From a virus: DNA of 37,496 nucleotides. Below, in pieces: positions 6,837 to 15,523 of the stretch (the stretch's first letter is position 1; each line of letters begins with the position of its first letter). Below the pieces are notes generated by a model. It saw nothing but the letters and a program-made list of their open reading frames with translations, ran no database searches and was not told the origin of the DNA. Location of the stretch: positions 1 through 37,496 of IMG/VR virus record IMGVR_UViG_3300030098_005308. One strand, written 5' to 3'. A program made the position numbers and the translations under genes.

Positions 6837-8237
6837 TTGAACGGCTCTACTAATACAAAAAAGCCTACTTTTGGCAAATATGGTAAGACGTTTCAAGAAG
6901 GCCTCGTACAACTTATTTATCAAGACCGGCCATTTGCTGATCAGATAACCGAAGTGCTTGATCTCAGCTTCCTAGAGCTGGAGTATCTGCGCATATTCAC
7001 CGATAAAATTACATCCTACAGAGAGAGATATTCGAAGCACCCATCTGCAGATGCTATCGCTACAATCTTGCGAACAGAGCTTGAAACTGAAGAACCTGTC
7101 ACCCAGCAACAAGTCAAAGAATACTTTACTCGTATTTCTACTACGGAGCTTGAGGATACCGAATATATAAAGGAGCAATCTTTAGATTTTTGTCGTAAGC
7201 AGAATCTGAAAGAAGCCATGATGCAATCGGTAGATTTGCTTCAGTCCTGCTCCTTTGATGAAATCTCCAAAGTCATCAACGACTCCTTAAAGCTAGGTTC
7301 GGAGACAAACTTTGGCCATGATTTTTTAGCAGATTTTGAGGAGAGATACAAGCCCAAGCACAGACAGCCTGTAACCACGGGGTGGAAAGAGGTCGATCAT
7401 ATTGTGGGTGGGGGCCTAGGCAAAAGCGAGCTTGGGGTGGTGGTCGCACCCACCGGCGCCGGAAAATCAATGGTATTGGTGCATCTTGGCTCTCAAGCGG
7501 TCAAAGAGGGAAAGACGGTCATACATTATACTTTAGAGCTTCAGGATACTGTGATTGCAAATCGTTATGATAGTTGCATCACGGGATACCCTTTGAGTGA
7601 TTTGATTAATTTCAAAGAAGAGATATATGATGAGATCAAGGATATCGACGGCGCGCTAATCGTTAAAGAATACCCCACCAAGTCAGCTACTGTTAACACT
7701 ATCCGAGCCCACTTGAACAAGCTGCTGAAGCGCGGAATAAATCCGGGCATGATAATCGTAGACTACGCAGATCTTTTGAAGCCCGTGGTGGTACGCAAAG
7801 AGAAGCGCGCAGAACTAGAGTCTATCTACGAGGACTTAAGAGGACTATCGACAGAGTTCAGTTGTCCCATCTGGACAGCCTCTCAAACCAATCGCTCCGG
7901 CCTAAACGCCGAAGTGATCACAATGGAGCAAATTTCTGAAGCATTTAATAAATGCTTTGTGGCTGACTTCATCTTCTCGGTGTCACGCACGGTTGAGGAT
8001 AAGCAGAACAATACTGGCAAGATTTTTATTGCAAAAAATAGAAACGGACCCGATGGAATAGTGTATGATATATTTATGGACACCTCCAATGTCAAAATAA
8101 AAATAATGCCCAAAGCCAACACCGTAAATCCCACGGGTGCTGGTTCTAAAATCCCCGCCAATCCGGTTGCATTAGGCACCAAGCAACAGAAAGAACTGTT
8201 GCAAAACAAGTATGAAAAATATAGAAAAAGGAAATAA
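6837..8237 (+). CDS. Replicative DNA helicase, DnaB / T4 gp41 type
   Basis: This 466-residue protein is a RecA-fold hexameric helicase that would unwind the replication fork and recruit primase. The N-terminal 170 residues are helical and variable, as in gp41. The core has TTGWKEVD and GGGLGKSELG before Walker A APTGAGKS (204-211), a strand ending HYTLEL (230-235), Walker B MIIVDYADLL with D309, and the ASQTNRS element. A basic tail ends KYRKRK. It starts at TTG (6837) after a G-rich AGGGGGG site; no in-frame ATG fits better. It has its own promoter (6785-6812) preceded by an inverted repeat. No separate primase gene is recognised in the window. Confidence 0.87.
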   Translation: MNGSTNTKKPTFGKYGKTFQEGLVQLIYQDRPFADQITEVLDLSFLELEYLRIFTDKITSYRERYSKHPSADAIATILRTELETEEPVTQQQVKEYFTRISTTELEDTEYIKEQSLDFCRKQNLKEAMMQSVDLLQSCSFDEISKVINDSLKLGSETNFGHDFLADFEERYKPKHRQPVTTGWKEVDHIVGGGLGKSELGVVVAPTGAGKSMVLVHLGSQAVKEGKTVIHYTLELQDTVIANRYDSCITGYPLSDLINFKEEIYDEIKDIDGALIVKEYPTKSATVNTIRAHLNKLLKRGINPGMIIVDYADLLKPVVVRKEKRAELESIYEDLRGLSTEFSCPIWTASQTNRSGLNAEVITMEQISEAFNKCFVADFIFSVSRTVEDKQNNTGKIFIAKNRNGPDGIVYDIFMDTSNVKIKIMPKANTVNPTGAGSKIPANPVALGTKQQKELLQNKYEKYRKRK

Positions 8238-8242
8238 TACTA

Positions 8243-10210
8243 ATGAGAACAATTGAAAACATCCGCCGGTTTAGGCTTTCAGAGTCGTTTATCGAGCCAT
8301 ATAAGACCCAAGAGGTGCCATGGGGCCCACTAGGATATGTAACTTTTAAAAGAACATACTCAAGACGTTTAAGTGAGTTCGATCCCGAGCAAGAAGGAAC
8401 CGAAGAGTGGTGGCAGACATGCCGCCGAGTTATTGAAGGAATGTTTGATATTCAGAAAGAACACGTTGTTCGTCTCGGTCTCGAATGGAACGATCAGAAA
8501 GCCCAGCGCACCGCTAAAGATGCCTATGATCGATTGTTTAATTTGAAGTGGACCCCTCCGGGCCGCGGCCTTTGGATGATGGGCACTAAGTTTGTCACAG
8601 AAAGAACGGGTGCAGCCTTATTCAATTGCGCATTTAGATCAACCGCGGATCTCTCTACGAAGGGTGGTTATATTTTTGGATGGATCATGGATGCCCTTAT
8701 GGTGGGCGTCGGTGTGGGCTTTGATACCAAAGGAGCCGGCACGATTACCATTAGAGAACCTCAGTATACCAATGATACTTTAGTGATCGATGATTCTCGC
8801 GAAGGGTGGGTGAACTCAGTTCAAATTTTGCTCGATGGATTCCTTTTCGGGGGAAAAGTACCCAAGTTTGATTATTCGGCCATCCGGCCACTTGGTGCTC
8901 TCATCCATGGCTTTGGTGGCACTTCTTCTGGTCCCGATCCTCTCATTGAGTTACACGGAAATCTCACAGAACTGTTTGCTGACAAAATCGGCGAACTCAT
9001 TACATCTGTAGACATCGTAGATATAGAGAATCTTATCGGAAGATGCGTGGTTTCAGGAAATGTTCGGCGATCCGCGGCGCTTGCTTTGGGGGCCCATGAG
9101 GACATTCATTATCTCGAAATGAAAAACGATCAAGAAAAGTTATACCACCACAGGTGGGGTTCGAACAACTCCTACAATGCGCCAGTCGGCATGGACTATT
9201 CATGGCATGCTGGACAGGTACAGGAGAATGGCGAACCCGGAACTATCTGGTTAGAAAACGCGAGAGCCTATGGTCGCTTCAAAGACGGCGTTACTTATGA
9301 CGATGCGGAGGTTGTGGGTTTCAACCCGTGCGTGGAGCAAAGTCTTCACAATGCAGAGTTGTGTTGTCTCGTTGAAACCTTTCCTGCCAAGCATGATGAC
9401 TACGAAGATTATTTGCGAACTTTGAAGTGTGCATATCTTTACGGCAAGACCGTGACTCTTGTTAACACACATTGGCCAGAAACCAATGCGAAAATGCTTA
9501 AAAACCGCCGGATTGGACTCTCCCAGTCCGGAATCGTGCAGGCGTTCAAAAAACATGGCCGCAGAGTGATGTTGGATTGGTGCGACAACGCTTATGGGTA
9601 CGTTAAAGAATTGGACACCGAATATTCTAACTGGTTATGTGTTCCGCGTTCGATTAAGATGACCTCGATTAAGCCGTCTGGGACTGTATCCCTTCTGAAT
9701 GGATCAACGCCGGGAATTCATTTCCCTGAAGATGAATACTATATTCGTCGCATACGCTTTTCCAATATTTCCCCCGTCCTCGCTGCACTTAAAGAAGCAG
9801 GATATACTATTGAGGAGGATGCGTATTCTCCCAACACTTCAGTCGTAGAATTTCCCGTAAAAGAGGAACACTTCACAAAAGGAAAAAGAGATGTTAGTAT
9901 GTGGGAGCAGCTAGAGATTGCTGCACAATATCAACATTACTGGGCCGATAATGCAGTGTCTGTCACGGTTACTTTTAAGGGCGAAGAGGCCAATCAAATT
10001 AAGAGTGCGCTAGAAATGTATGAGACGAGACTAAAGGCGGTCTCCTTTCTAAAACTTAGCGAGACAGGATACAAGCAGGCCCCCTATGAGCCGATATCTA
10101 AACAAAAGTACGAAGCAATGAAAAAAGCCATTAAGCCACTGCAACGGATTAATACCGAACAAGCTGGAAGTGGTACTAAGTTTTGCGACGGCGAATCGTG
10201 TACTATATGA
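8243..10210 (+). CDS. nrdJ: Adenosylcobalamin-dependent ribonucleotide reductase, class II monomeric
   Basis: This 655-residue enzyme reduces ribonucleotides to deoxyribonucleotides with coenzyme B12, supplying the phage with DNA precursors. Cysteines match Lactobacillus RTPR: C129 (LFNCAF) and C374 as the active-site disulfide pair, C363 in NPCVE as the thiyl radical site with E365, and a C-terminal shuttle pair C648 and C653 with the same spacing of five. Other marks are PPGRGLW, the SGNVRRSA loop and KPSGTVSLL. There is no radical-generating NrdB partner, as expected for class II. It starts 6 bases after the helicase stop at an ATG, so it is likely in the same operon. Activity needs cobalamin from the host or surroundings. 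No cobalamin riboswitch is visible. Confidence 0.9.
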   Translation: MRTIENIRRFRLSESFIEPYKTQEVPWGPLGYVTFKRTYSRRLSEFDPEQEGTEEWWQTCRRVIEGMFDIQKEHVVRLGLEWNDQKAQRTAKDAYDRLFNLKWTPPGRGLWMMGTKFVTERTGAALFNCAFRSTADLSTKGGYIFGWIMDALMVGVGVGFDTKGAGTITIREPQYTNDTLVIDDSREGWVNSVQILLDGFLFGGKVPKFDYSAIRPLGALIHGFGGTSSGPDPLIELHGNLTELFADKIGELITSVDIVDIENLIGRCVVSGNVRRSAALALGAHEDIHYLEMKNDQEKLYHHRWGSNNSYNAPVGMDYSWHAGQVQENGEPGTIWLENARAYGRFKDGVTYDDAEVVGFNPCVEQSLHNAELCCLVETFPAKHDDYEDYLRTLKCAYLYGKTVTLVNTHWPETNAKMLKNRRIGLSQSGIVQAFKKHGRRVMLDWCDNAYGYVKELDTEYSNWLCVPRSIKMTSIKPSGTVSLLNGSTPGIHFPEDEYYIRRIRFSNISPVLAALKEAGYTIEEDAYSPNTSVVEFPVKEEHFTKGKRDVSMWEQLEIAAQYQHYWADNAVSVTVTFKGEEANQIKSALEMYETRLKAVSFLKLSETGYKQAPYEPISKQKYEAMKKAIKPLQRINTEQAGSGTKFCDGESCTI

Positions 10211-10218
10211 GGTGATAG

Positions 10219-10446
10219 GTGAACTTTAATCATTTAATGGAGCCTAGGTTCCTGAAACAAAATTGCGCGGGACACAATTCATCATGCTATTACGTCCCCG
10301 CCGGTAATGTAAGATCTACACACGGCAACAATGTACACCTGACGATGGTGTGTAGAAACTGTGGCAAAAGAGAAGACATCTTTCTAAGCCACAGAGAATA
10401 TAACACACAGAAAAAACTAATACAAAAGGAGATTGGAGATGTTTAA
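10219..10446 (+). CDS. Small putative zinc-binding protein
   Basis: The 75-residue protein starts at GTG (10219) directly behind a strong AGGTGAT Shine-Dalgarno sequence. C16, H19 and C23 with C45 and C48 (CRNC) suggest a zinc ribbon. Its C-terminus is basic. I do not recognise the family. It lies between the ribonucleotide reductase and the co-chaperonin gene and overlaps the latter by 8 bases, so the genes are probably coupled. Confidence 0.65.
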   Translation: MNFNHLMEPRFLKQNCAGHNSSCYYVPAGNVRSTHGNNVHLTMVCRNCGKREDIFLSHREYNTQKKLIQKEIGDV

Positions 10447-10705
10447 GCCTGTTAATAGATATGTTCTCGTTGAGGAAACCAAGGAGAACTCCCCGGAATC
10501 ACTTATTGTTCTTCCGGATGACTACAAGCCTATAGAAGATAGGTACGTAATGGTAGAAGTTAAAGAAGTGGCCGATGATGTACGTTTCACTCTCTGTCCC
10601 GGCTCTAAAATCGTTGTTGACCGCTCGATGATGGAGGAAATAAAGATCGGAGCCACTAATTATAGCGTTATTCTAGACAATTATGTAGTTGGAATCGTTA
10701 GTTAG
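10439..10705 (+). CDS. GroES-like co-chaperonin
   Basis: The 88-residue product looks like a phage Cpn10 (T4 gp31 or GroES): MFKPVNRYVLVEE matches the first beta strand of Cpn10, VLPDDY sits at the mobile loop, and VKEV, PGSKIVVDRS and YSVILDNYVVGIV follow the barrel strands. It would cap a GroEL ring and help fold phage proteins. The ATG at 10439 is chosen over the TTG at 10433 because AGGAG lies 7-8 bases before it. The mobile loop is short, as in phage co-chaperonins. A complete GroEL is encoded 16 kb downstream at 26684, so the two partners are split between regions, unlike the usual groES-groEL operon. Confidence 0.68.
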   Translation: MFKPVNRYVLVEETKENSPESLIVLPDDYKPIEDRYVMVEVKEVADDVRFTLCPGSKIVVDRSMMEEIKIGATNYSVILDNYVVGIVS

Positions 10706-10713
10706 GGAACCGA

Positions 10714-11655
10714 ATGGACAAGAATTTCTACAACGAAGCTTCGGCCAAGAAGCTTGGATGGGAACCTTCGTGGTTTGGAGAAAAGTACTTCGACGACAAG
10801 CTTGTTCGAGCTATAAAAAAATGGCAGAGAGTACGTGGAATCAGTGCAGACGGCTTATGTGGCCCTATGACATTCAGACGCCTTTGGACCGATAGGCAGG
10901 CAAATATTGATATACACAAGCCCGAAGGCACCCAATACTCCAGTCACATTGTTTATAATGGAGATTTCTTCCCAATCGCTTGGGATAAGTTCGTGTTGTG
11001 GTCTGAAGACGGCGGCCTGTGTGCTCGCAGAGGCAACTACTATGATTATTCTGGTCGACCAAAGCGAAAGATTCGCTATTTTGTGAATCACTGGGACGTG
11101 TGTCTCTCCTCCCGATCTTGTCAGGGTGTTCTAGATCGCCGCGGCATCTCTGTGCATTTCTTGATTGATAACGACGGCACCATTTATCAAACGCTAGATT
11201 TACAACATGCCGCATGGCATGCAGGTTCCTCTCGCACCAACAGGCCATCTATTGGTGTAGAAATTAGTAACGCATATTACCCCAAATACCAAAATTGGTA
11301 CAAAAAGAATGGCTTTGGAGAAAGGCCGATTGTGGACGATGCTTGGGTTCATGGCGAGAAGTTAGATCCGTTCACCGGTTTTTACCCACAACAACTCGAC
11401 GCACTCAAGGCTCTCTGGAAAGCAGTACACGCAGCCACAGGGATCTCGTACGAAACTCCACTCAACCAGTTTGGTAAAACCTCTAAAAACTACGAGCAGC
11501 GAGTCGCGTACGGCAATTTTGAAGGCTTCGTCAGCCATTACCACATTAGCAAGAACAAGATCGACTGTGCAGGGCTCGACATTAAAACCTTGCTAGATGA
11601 AGTTAAGTATGATATTGATATTATTGACTGGGATACTCAAGTAAAGAAGACATAA
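10714..11655 (+). CDS. Endolysin: N-acetylmuramoyl-L-alanine amidase with peptidoglycan-binding domain
   Basis: This 313-residue enzyme cuts the bond between N-acetylmuramic acid and the peptide stem of murein. Residues 12-58 form a PG_binding_1-type helical domain (D-x-K-L-V-R-A-I-K-K-W-Q, then ADGLCGPMT). Residues about 118-290 are an Amidase_2/PGRP fold with zinc ligands H126 (FVNHWD), H277 (SHYHISK) and C285 (DCAG); the spacing of eight between the last two equals that of T7 lysozyme. HAAWHAG and IGVEISNAY are also typical. There is no signal peptide, so release through a holin is expected; no holin is proven nearby. It follows the co-chaperonin gene by 8 bases. Confidence 0.85.
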   Translation: MDKNFYNEASAKKLGWEPSWFGEKYFDDKLVRAIKKWQRVRGISADGLCGPMTFRRLWTDRQANIDIHKPEGTQYSSHIVYNGDFFPIAWDKFVLWSEDGGLCARRGNYYDYSGRPKRKIRYFVNHWDVCLSSRSCQGVLDRRGISVHFLIDNDGTIYQTLDLQHAAWHAGSSRTNRPSIGVEISNAYYPKYQNWYKKNGFGERPIVDDAWVHGEKLDPFTGFYPQQLDALKALWKAVHAATGISYETPLNQFGKTSKNYEQRVAYGNFEGFVSHYHISKNKIDCAGLDIKTLLDEVKYDIDIIDWDTQVKKT

Positions 11656-11676
11656 CAAAAATCTCATCTATATAAT
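11647..11676 (+). promoter_or_regulatory. Weak candidate promoter before the metalloprotease gene
   Basis: A perfect -10 TATAAT (11671-11676) has only a 4 of 6 match to the -35 box (AAGACA, 11647-11652) with 18 bases between. If used, transcription would start almost at the GTG of the next gene, giving a near-leaderless message. Confidence 0.3.
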
Positions 11677-11678
11677 AT

Positions 11679-12218
11679 GTGGGACATTTTTTGTTTTTGT
11701 GCATGGCTCTGTTATACCCGTATGACATAGCAGATCAGCGATATCGGGTATCTGAGAAATCTCCAACAGAACTCAAGGCCATAGGAAAACCTAAGCAAAC
11801 GACCCACTGGGAGCTTATACCCACGGTACGTGTGTGTACGGATTCTGGAGTGTCCGTAAGTCGCACTACACGCGCACTAAGTTATTGGGAGCGCCATGGC
11901 TATGAGTTCGGTACCGTGAGAGGAGATCCCTACTCTATGTGTATGACCCCTAAGCATGGGGAGATTCTCATCACCATCCCCGATAACACCTTTGACGTTA
12001 AGCACATGGCCTCGACGAGGCTTTATACCGACACCAAGACCGGTAAAATTGTAAGAGCCAAGATCCAGATACTTCCTCACAATGCTCGCAGAGAGAGAGT
12101 GCTTGAACACGAAATCGGACACGCTCTTGGGTGGGCCCACTACAAACAGAGATATCATATTATGCACCCCGATTGGCGATATGGGGGATATGATTCTTAT
12201 GGTATCCGCAAAAGATAG
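11679..12218 (+). CDS. Exported zinc metalloprotease, metzincin/matrixin-like
   Basis: The 179-residue protein has HEIGHALGWAH at 144-154, the metzincin HExxHxxGxxH zinc site, and IMHP (161-164) as a Met-turn, so it should be an active zinc peptidase of about 160 residues after processing. The N-terminus (HFLFLCMALLYPY) is hydrophobic like a signal peptide. It may start at GTG 11679, or at ATG 11703, which would drop most of the hydrophobic segment; neither has a clear Shine-Dalgarno sequence. It lies directly after the endolysin and before another exported protein, so it may act on cell-wall or envelope proteins during lysis, or on host surface proteins. The substrate is unknown. Confidence 0.75.
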   Translation: MGHFLFLCMALLYPYDIADQRYRVSEKSPTELKAIGKPKQTTHWELIPTVRVCTDSGVSVSRTTRALSYWERHGYEFGTVRGDPYSMCMTPKHGEILITIPDNTFDVKHMASTRLYTDTKTGKIVRAKIQILPHNARRERVLEHEIGHALGWAHYKQRYHIMHPDWRYGGYDSYGIRKR

Positions 12219-12247
12219 TTGACATCTGATCGGTAATGCGATATACT
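12219..12247 (+). promoter_or_regulatory. Sigma-70 promoter of the exported-protein gene
   Basis: TTGACA (12219-12224), a 17-base spacer and TATACT (12242-12247) begin right after the metalloprotease stop codon. An AGGAG site and ATG follow at 12262-12272. Confidence 0.75.
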
Positions 12248-12269
12248 CTAACAAACATCTAGGAGAATC

Positions 12270-13451
12270 ATGTTTAGTTTACTATTAGCGCTAGTGCTTG
12301 GGGGCAGTGCCCATGCAACGAGTTTAAGCGCCAGCGAGACGTCATACACGGGCGCATCTATTTTAGAAGGAGACTGGGACGTATCGTTCGAAGACGCTAC
12401 AGACATCACTGGCAGTGAGGGCCGATTTCCCTACGCATTTTTTGAAGGCAACACTTTATACGTCGGCAACTCCGATGAGCACGACAACACCATTGATGCG
12501 ATCGTGGAGTTCTTTTGGTTCGAGTCATCCATCGACAGGGGCACAGATTTTTACGTTGGAGTCATCAAGTCTCGGGTCACTCCGGGCGATGATTGTTATT
12601 ACGCACCATGGGACTGGGCTCGTGGGGCGCAGTGTAAACTATGGGCCGACGAGTGGTCAGATTGGGGTGAGCATCCCGTTTTAAGCGTCGAGGCCATGAC
12701 TGACATTGAACGGGAACAGGGCGCCTTTCGGTGGGACTGGTCGGTTCCTTTTGAGTCATACGGTATTGATGCTTATGGACAGGTGACGTTCCAGAATAAA
12801 TATGGTATCGGCTCGGACTCCGAAGGCGCCATTATGGCGCACGGTGCTTACCCCCTGTCGGACGACGGAGATATCAAAGCAGAAGGTAATGTGCAGATCA
12901 AAGGATACCACTCCTCAGAATATTCGGTTCAAACACAATATGAAGTTACACTCTACGAGTGGGATGTGTACGTCGACGGCCGCGCTGATTTGATGGCTTG
13001 GGACATGTATCTCAATCGGGGAGAAAGAGAGACGCAATCAGCCTATCACGAATACTTCTTGAGTGTGCAAGTAGAAGAGGGTATGCCTTTCAAAATAGAT
13101 CAGTTAAACTTTGTGGCCAATTTCGATACTGGCTGGTACGACCCCTTTCATTACGAACTCGGCGTCATGCTGAGTGATTTGGTGATTTCGCAACCCGTGT
13201 ATGTCCCAACAGAAGAGGAGGAAGAGGTTGTTGTAGACGATGAGGATACGGCAGCGCCCGAAGAAAATTCCGACACAGGCGTGACGCATGAGGATACGGA
13301 ATCATCTCTTGAATTTGAAAATGAAAGAAGCCCATCGTCCAAATCATCTGGAAGCTGTAGCACAGCATCAGGCACAAGAGCGGGCCTGTATACCCTGTTT
13401 GTGATCACTCTCTTGGTTGGCTTCCGAAGGCGGCCCCATCTTACATCATGA
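12270..13451 (+). CDS. Exported protein with MYXO-CTERM-like C-terminal sorting signal
   Basis: The 393-residue protein has a clear signal peptide (residues 1-16, ending SAHA) and a body rich in Trp, Asp, Tyr and Ser, probably beta-rich and resembling no family I know. Residues about 313-360 are an acidic linker with repeated D-T pairs (DEDTAAPEENSDTG). The end has the tripartite form of a MYXO-CTERM signal: SCS at 362-364, a hydrophobic segment (373-385) and RRR (386-388). In known proteins this signal directs a substrate to the outer surface with cleavage near the Cys. The gene has its own promoter (12219-12247). Its end overlaps the next frame by 35 bases. Acquisition from a host surface-protein gene is plausible. 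Confidence 0.7.
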   Translation: MFSLLLALVLGGSAHATSLSASETSYTGASILEGDWDVSFEDATDITGSEGRFPYAFFEGNTLYVGNSDEHDNTIDAIVEFFWFESSIDRGTDFYVGVIKSRVTPGDDCYYAPWDWARGAQCKLWADEWSDWGEHPVLSVEAMTDIEREQGAFRWDWSVPFESYGIDAYGQVTFQNKYGIGSDSEGAIMAHGAYPLSDDGDIKAEGNVQIKGYHSSEYSVQTQYEVTLYEWDVYVDGRADLMAWDMYLNRGERETQSAYHEYFLSVQVEEGMPFKIDQLNFVANFDTGWYDPFHYELGVMLSDLVISQPVYVPTEEEEEVVVDDEDTAAPEENSDTGVTHEDTESSLEFENERSPSSKSSGSCSTASGTRAGLYTLFVITLLVGFRRRPHLTS

Positions 13452-14331
13452 TGAAATAGTCATCGGGGGCAATCTGAAAGCATTAATGTTTGCATACGTC
13501 CATCAGCTACCCCTATATTTTACGCGCGCCCAAGTTCCCTTTCGGTTTGATTATTTTGATCCCCAGCTGACATTAAAAAATATAGGGATCCCAACAGATA
13601 ACCAAATAATGACCACGCCGACTTCATCGTTTGAGGTAGGAATTCGAAAGGAGTTATTATGGGAGCGACTTGCATTTCTTCTTTCTTTGGATGGCCTCTT
13701 ACCATTGGGAAATTTATGTGATACAATAAGATATGATGAGACGAAGATTGTATGCAGCAGTGAGTACGCCAAAATTCATGAACTGGATTTTGATAAGTGT
13801 CATTATTTTGGAGATCCTAATACTTTTGGCATAAGTATAGAAGAAGGCGCTGAAGATGGCGCTTACACGTGTTATGATTACATTGCGTTTCACAAAGGAG
13901 GAAAACATGAAATCGATTACCTATCCACAAATGATGATTTTGTGGGCGAGATATGGTTCTATTCATCTGACAGAATTGATGGGAATACTGGCGTTAAAGA
14001 TGCTTGTGTGGTGTCAACTCTGACCAAGTCCCAACTGAATGATCCGGATTATTCAGAGATTATAGCAAGATTTAAAATGGAAAAAACATTATATGACAAT
14101 GGGATGAGGGGACCCCTGAACGGCTATACGCCCACGGGAAAGCCAAAGCATTATAGATTTAAAACATCCAACATAAGCCGAGTTAAGTATGTAAATAATC
14201 TACATCAATGTAGGCTGGATCCCAAAATATGTAACAACAATCTGACCGAAGACGAGTTGTTGGCGTTAGTAGCACGCAGAGACTTATCCACATACAGGGC
14301 CTTAAGATGCGATTACACGTTGCCGGTATAG
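13417..14331 (+). CDS. Conserved phage protein of unknown function
   Basis: The 304-residue frame begins at TTG 13417, inside the previous gene; no good Shine-Dalgarno sequence is visible and the next in-frame ATG (13486) would remove conserved-looking residues. The opening HHDEIVIGGNLKAL recalls a beta-turn-helix start such as a nucleotide-binding fold, followed by VHQLPLYFTRAQVPF. I remember similar openings in marine phage proteins of unknown role. The rest holds several Cys, His and aromatic residues but no diagnostic motif. It overlaps the following nucleotidyltransferase-like gene by 25 bases; the two may work together. Expression from the 12219 promoter is likely. Confidence 0.55.
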   Translation: MASEGGPILHHDEIVIGGNLKALMFAYVHQLPLYFTRAQVPFRFDYFDPQLTLKNIGIPTDNQIMTTPTSSFEVGIRKELLWERLAFLLSLDGLLPLGNLCDTIRYDETKIVCSSEYAKIHELDFDKCHYFGDPNTFGISIEEGAEDGAYTCYDYIAFHKGGKHEIDYLSTNDDFVGEIWFYSSDRIDGNTGVKDACVVSTLTKSQLNDPDYSEIIARFKMEKTLYDNGMRGPLNGYTPTGKPKHYRFKTSNISRVKYVNNLHQCRLDPKICNNNLTEDELLALVARRDLSTYRALRCDYTLPV

Positions 14332-15185
14332 TTCCCCTAGCAAATATAAAAACCGACCATGCCAACACTATGCCAGAGGTTTTGGTTCCCGTAAACAACG
14401 GATTTTCGGCCATACAAAAATCGATATACGAATGTGCTGTGGCGGGGTGCCAGACCATTTGGGTGATAGCAAATGATGACATGATCCCTCTTGTCAGAAA
14501 GGTAGTGGGGGATTGGATTTATGACCCTGTGTATTATGCACGCAAATTTAGTAAATTTTACAAGGAACAACGCAAAGAGGTGCCTATTTATTACGTTCCC
14601 ATACACCCCAAGGACCGCGATCGACGTGATTCATATGGGTGGTCTGTGATTCATGGAATCCACAGCGCATGGAGAACATCTTACAAGCTTTCGCAATGGA
14701 TTGTCCCCGAGAAATATTATATTTCTTTCCCGTTGGGATTATTTAACGTAGAAACAGTAAGGCAATATCGCAAGGATATTAAAAGTAAAGATAAAAATTT
14801 ATTCTTTACGCATCACGACAAAACCGTAAAAGATAACCTACCTCTTTCTTTTACTATGACAGGAGAAGATTTTAAAATATGTCGACGCAACATCAACCAA
14901 ACAACAACAAGGGAATATTTACCCCCTTCACCCGGCCAGCAATACCCTTCGGAGAAACTGCCCCTCAGCCAGAGATGGAGCGCACGCTTCTTCCAACTAA
15001 GCGACATATTCCTTCCACTGAAGATCGAAGACGCAGCCGCGACTAAAGTAGAACTCGATTGGTTCTACGATGCGATGAGGTGGGACAACTATATCTCGTA
15101 CATGGGCTCTGGACATAAAATCGCAGTACCCTACAAAGAACTCATAAGGGCTCACACACATGAAAAATTCGGTTATGAAGAATAA
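14307..15185 (+). CDS. Nucleotidyltransferase-like conserved phage protein
   Basis: The 292-residue protein opens with HVAGIVPLANIKTDHANTMP, then VLVPVNNGFSAIQKSIYEC and GCQTIWVIANDDM, followed by IYYVPIHPKDRDRRDSYGWS. The beginning follows the layout of sugar-nucleotide pyrophosphorylases and GT-A folds: a first strand with a substrate loop, an alpha helix, and a strand ending in acidic residues. I recognise the block YYVPIHPKDRDRRDSYGWS from marine phages, where it is called a nucleotidyltransferase. The classical GxGxR/K loop is not present, so activity is unproven. It overlaps both neighbours (25 bases and 1 base) and is part of a tight cluster. Confidence 0.55.
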   Translation: MRLHVAGIVPLANIKTDHANTMPEVLVPVNNGFSAIQKSIYECAVAGCQTIWVIANDDMIPLVRKVVGDWIYDPVYYARKFSKFYKEQRKEVPIYYVPIHPKDRDRRDSYGWSVIHGIHSAWRTSYKLSQWIVPEKYYISFPLGLFNVETVRQYRKDIKSKDKNLFFTHHDKTVKDNLPLSFTMTGEDFKICRRNINQTTTREYLPPSPGQQYPSEKLPLSQRWSARFFQLSDIFLPLKIEDAAATKVELDWFYDAMRWDNYISYMGSGHKIAVPYKELIRAHTHEKFGYEE

Positions 15186-15523
15186 TGAAATGGCTTAAAA
15201 CAAAAATAAAGAACAAGATCAAAAATTGGAAATTTGAAAATATTAAGAAAATGTTCTTGCAACATGGGAAAGCCTTTGTTATAATATTTGTAATGTGGGA
15301 GATTATGGAAGACGTGGTCTTCCCCATTATATTTATTTGGTTGGGTAACAATGTGGATCCGTGGTTTTTAACCGGGGCGCCCATTAGCTGGATTGTATGT
15401 CTACACCCAATCGCAGTGCCCGTACTCTGGGCCATTTACATCAAACTTTCAGGAAAGAAACATGACTCAATCAGCCCACCCGTCGACGAATGCTGCAGCC
15501 ACGAGGACGACACCCAAGATTAA
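15185..15523 (+). CDS. Small membrane protein
   Basis: The 112-residue product has a strongly basic N-terminus (WLKTKIKNKIKNWK), then two hydrophobic segments, about residues 31-55 (VIIFVMWEIMEDVVFPIIFIW) split by acidic residues, and 66-88 (ISWIVCLHPIAVPVLWAIYI), and ends in an acidic Cys-containing tail. Two membrane helices and a basic end are compatible with a holin or another inner-membrane phage protein, but I cannot assign a role. Its start overlaps the previous stop by 1 base, and its last 62 bases overlap the polymerase gene start at 15462. Confidence 0.6.
   Translation: MKWLKTKIKNKIKNWKFENIKKMFLQHGKAFVIIFVMWEIMEDVVFPIIFIWLGNNVDPWFLTGAPISWIVCLHPIAVPVLWAIYIKLSGKKHDSISPPVDECCSHEDDTQD

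Noticed and set aside
8200-8243. Cobalamin riboswitch before the B12-dependent reductase
   Set aside because: Only five bases separate the helicase stop from the reductase start, so there is no room for a leader aptamer.
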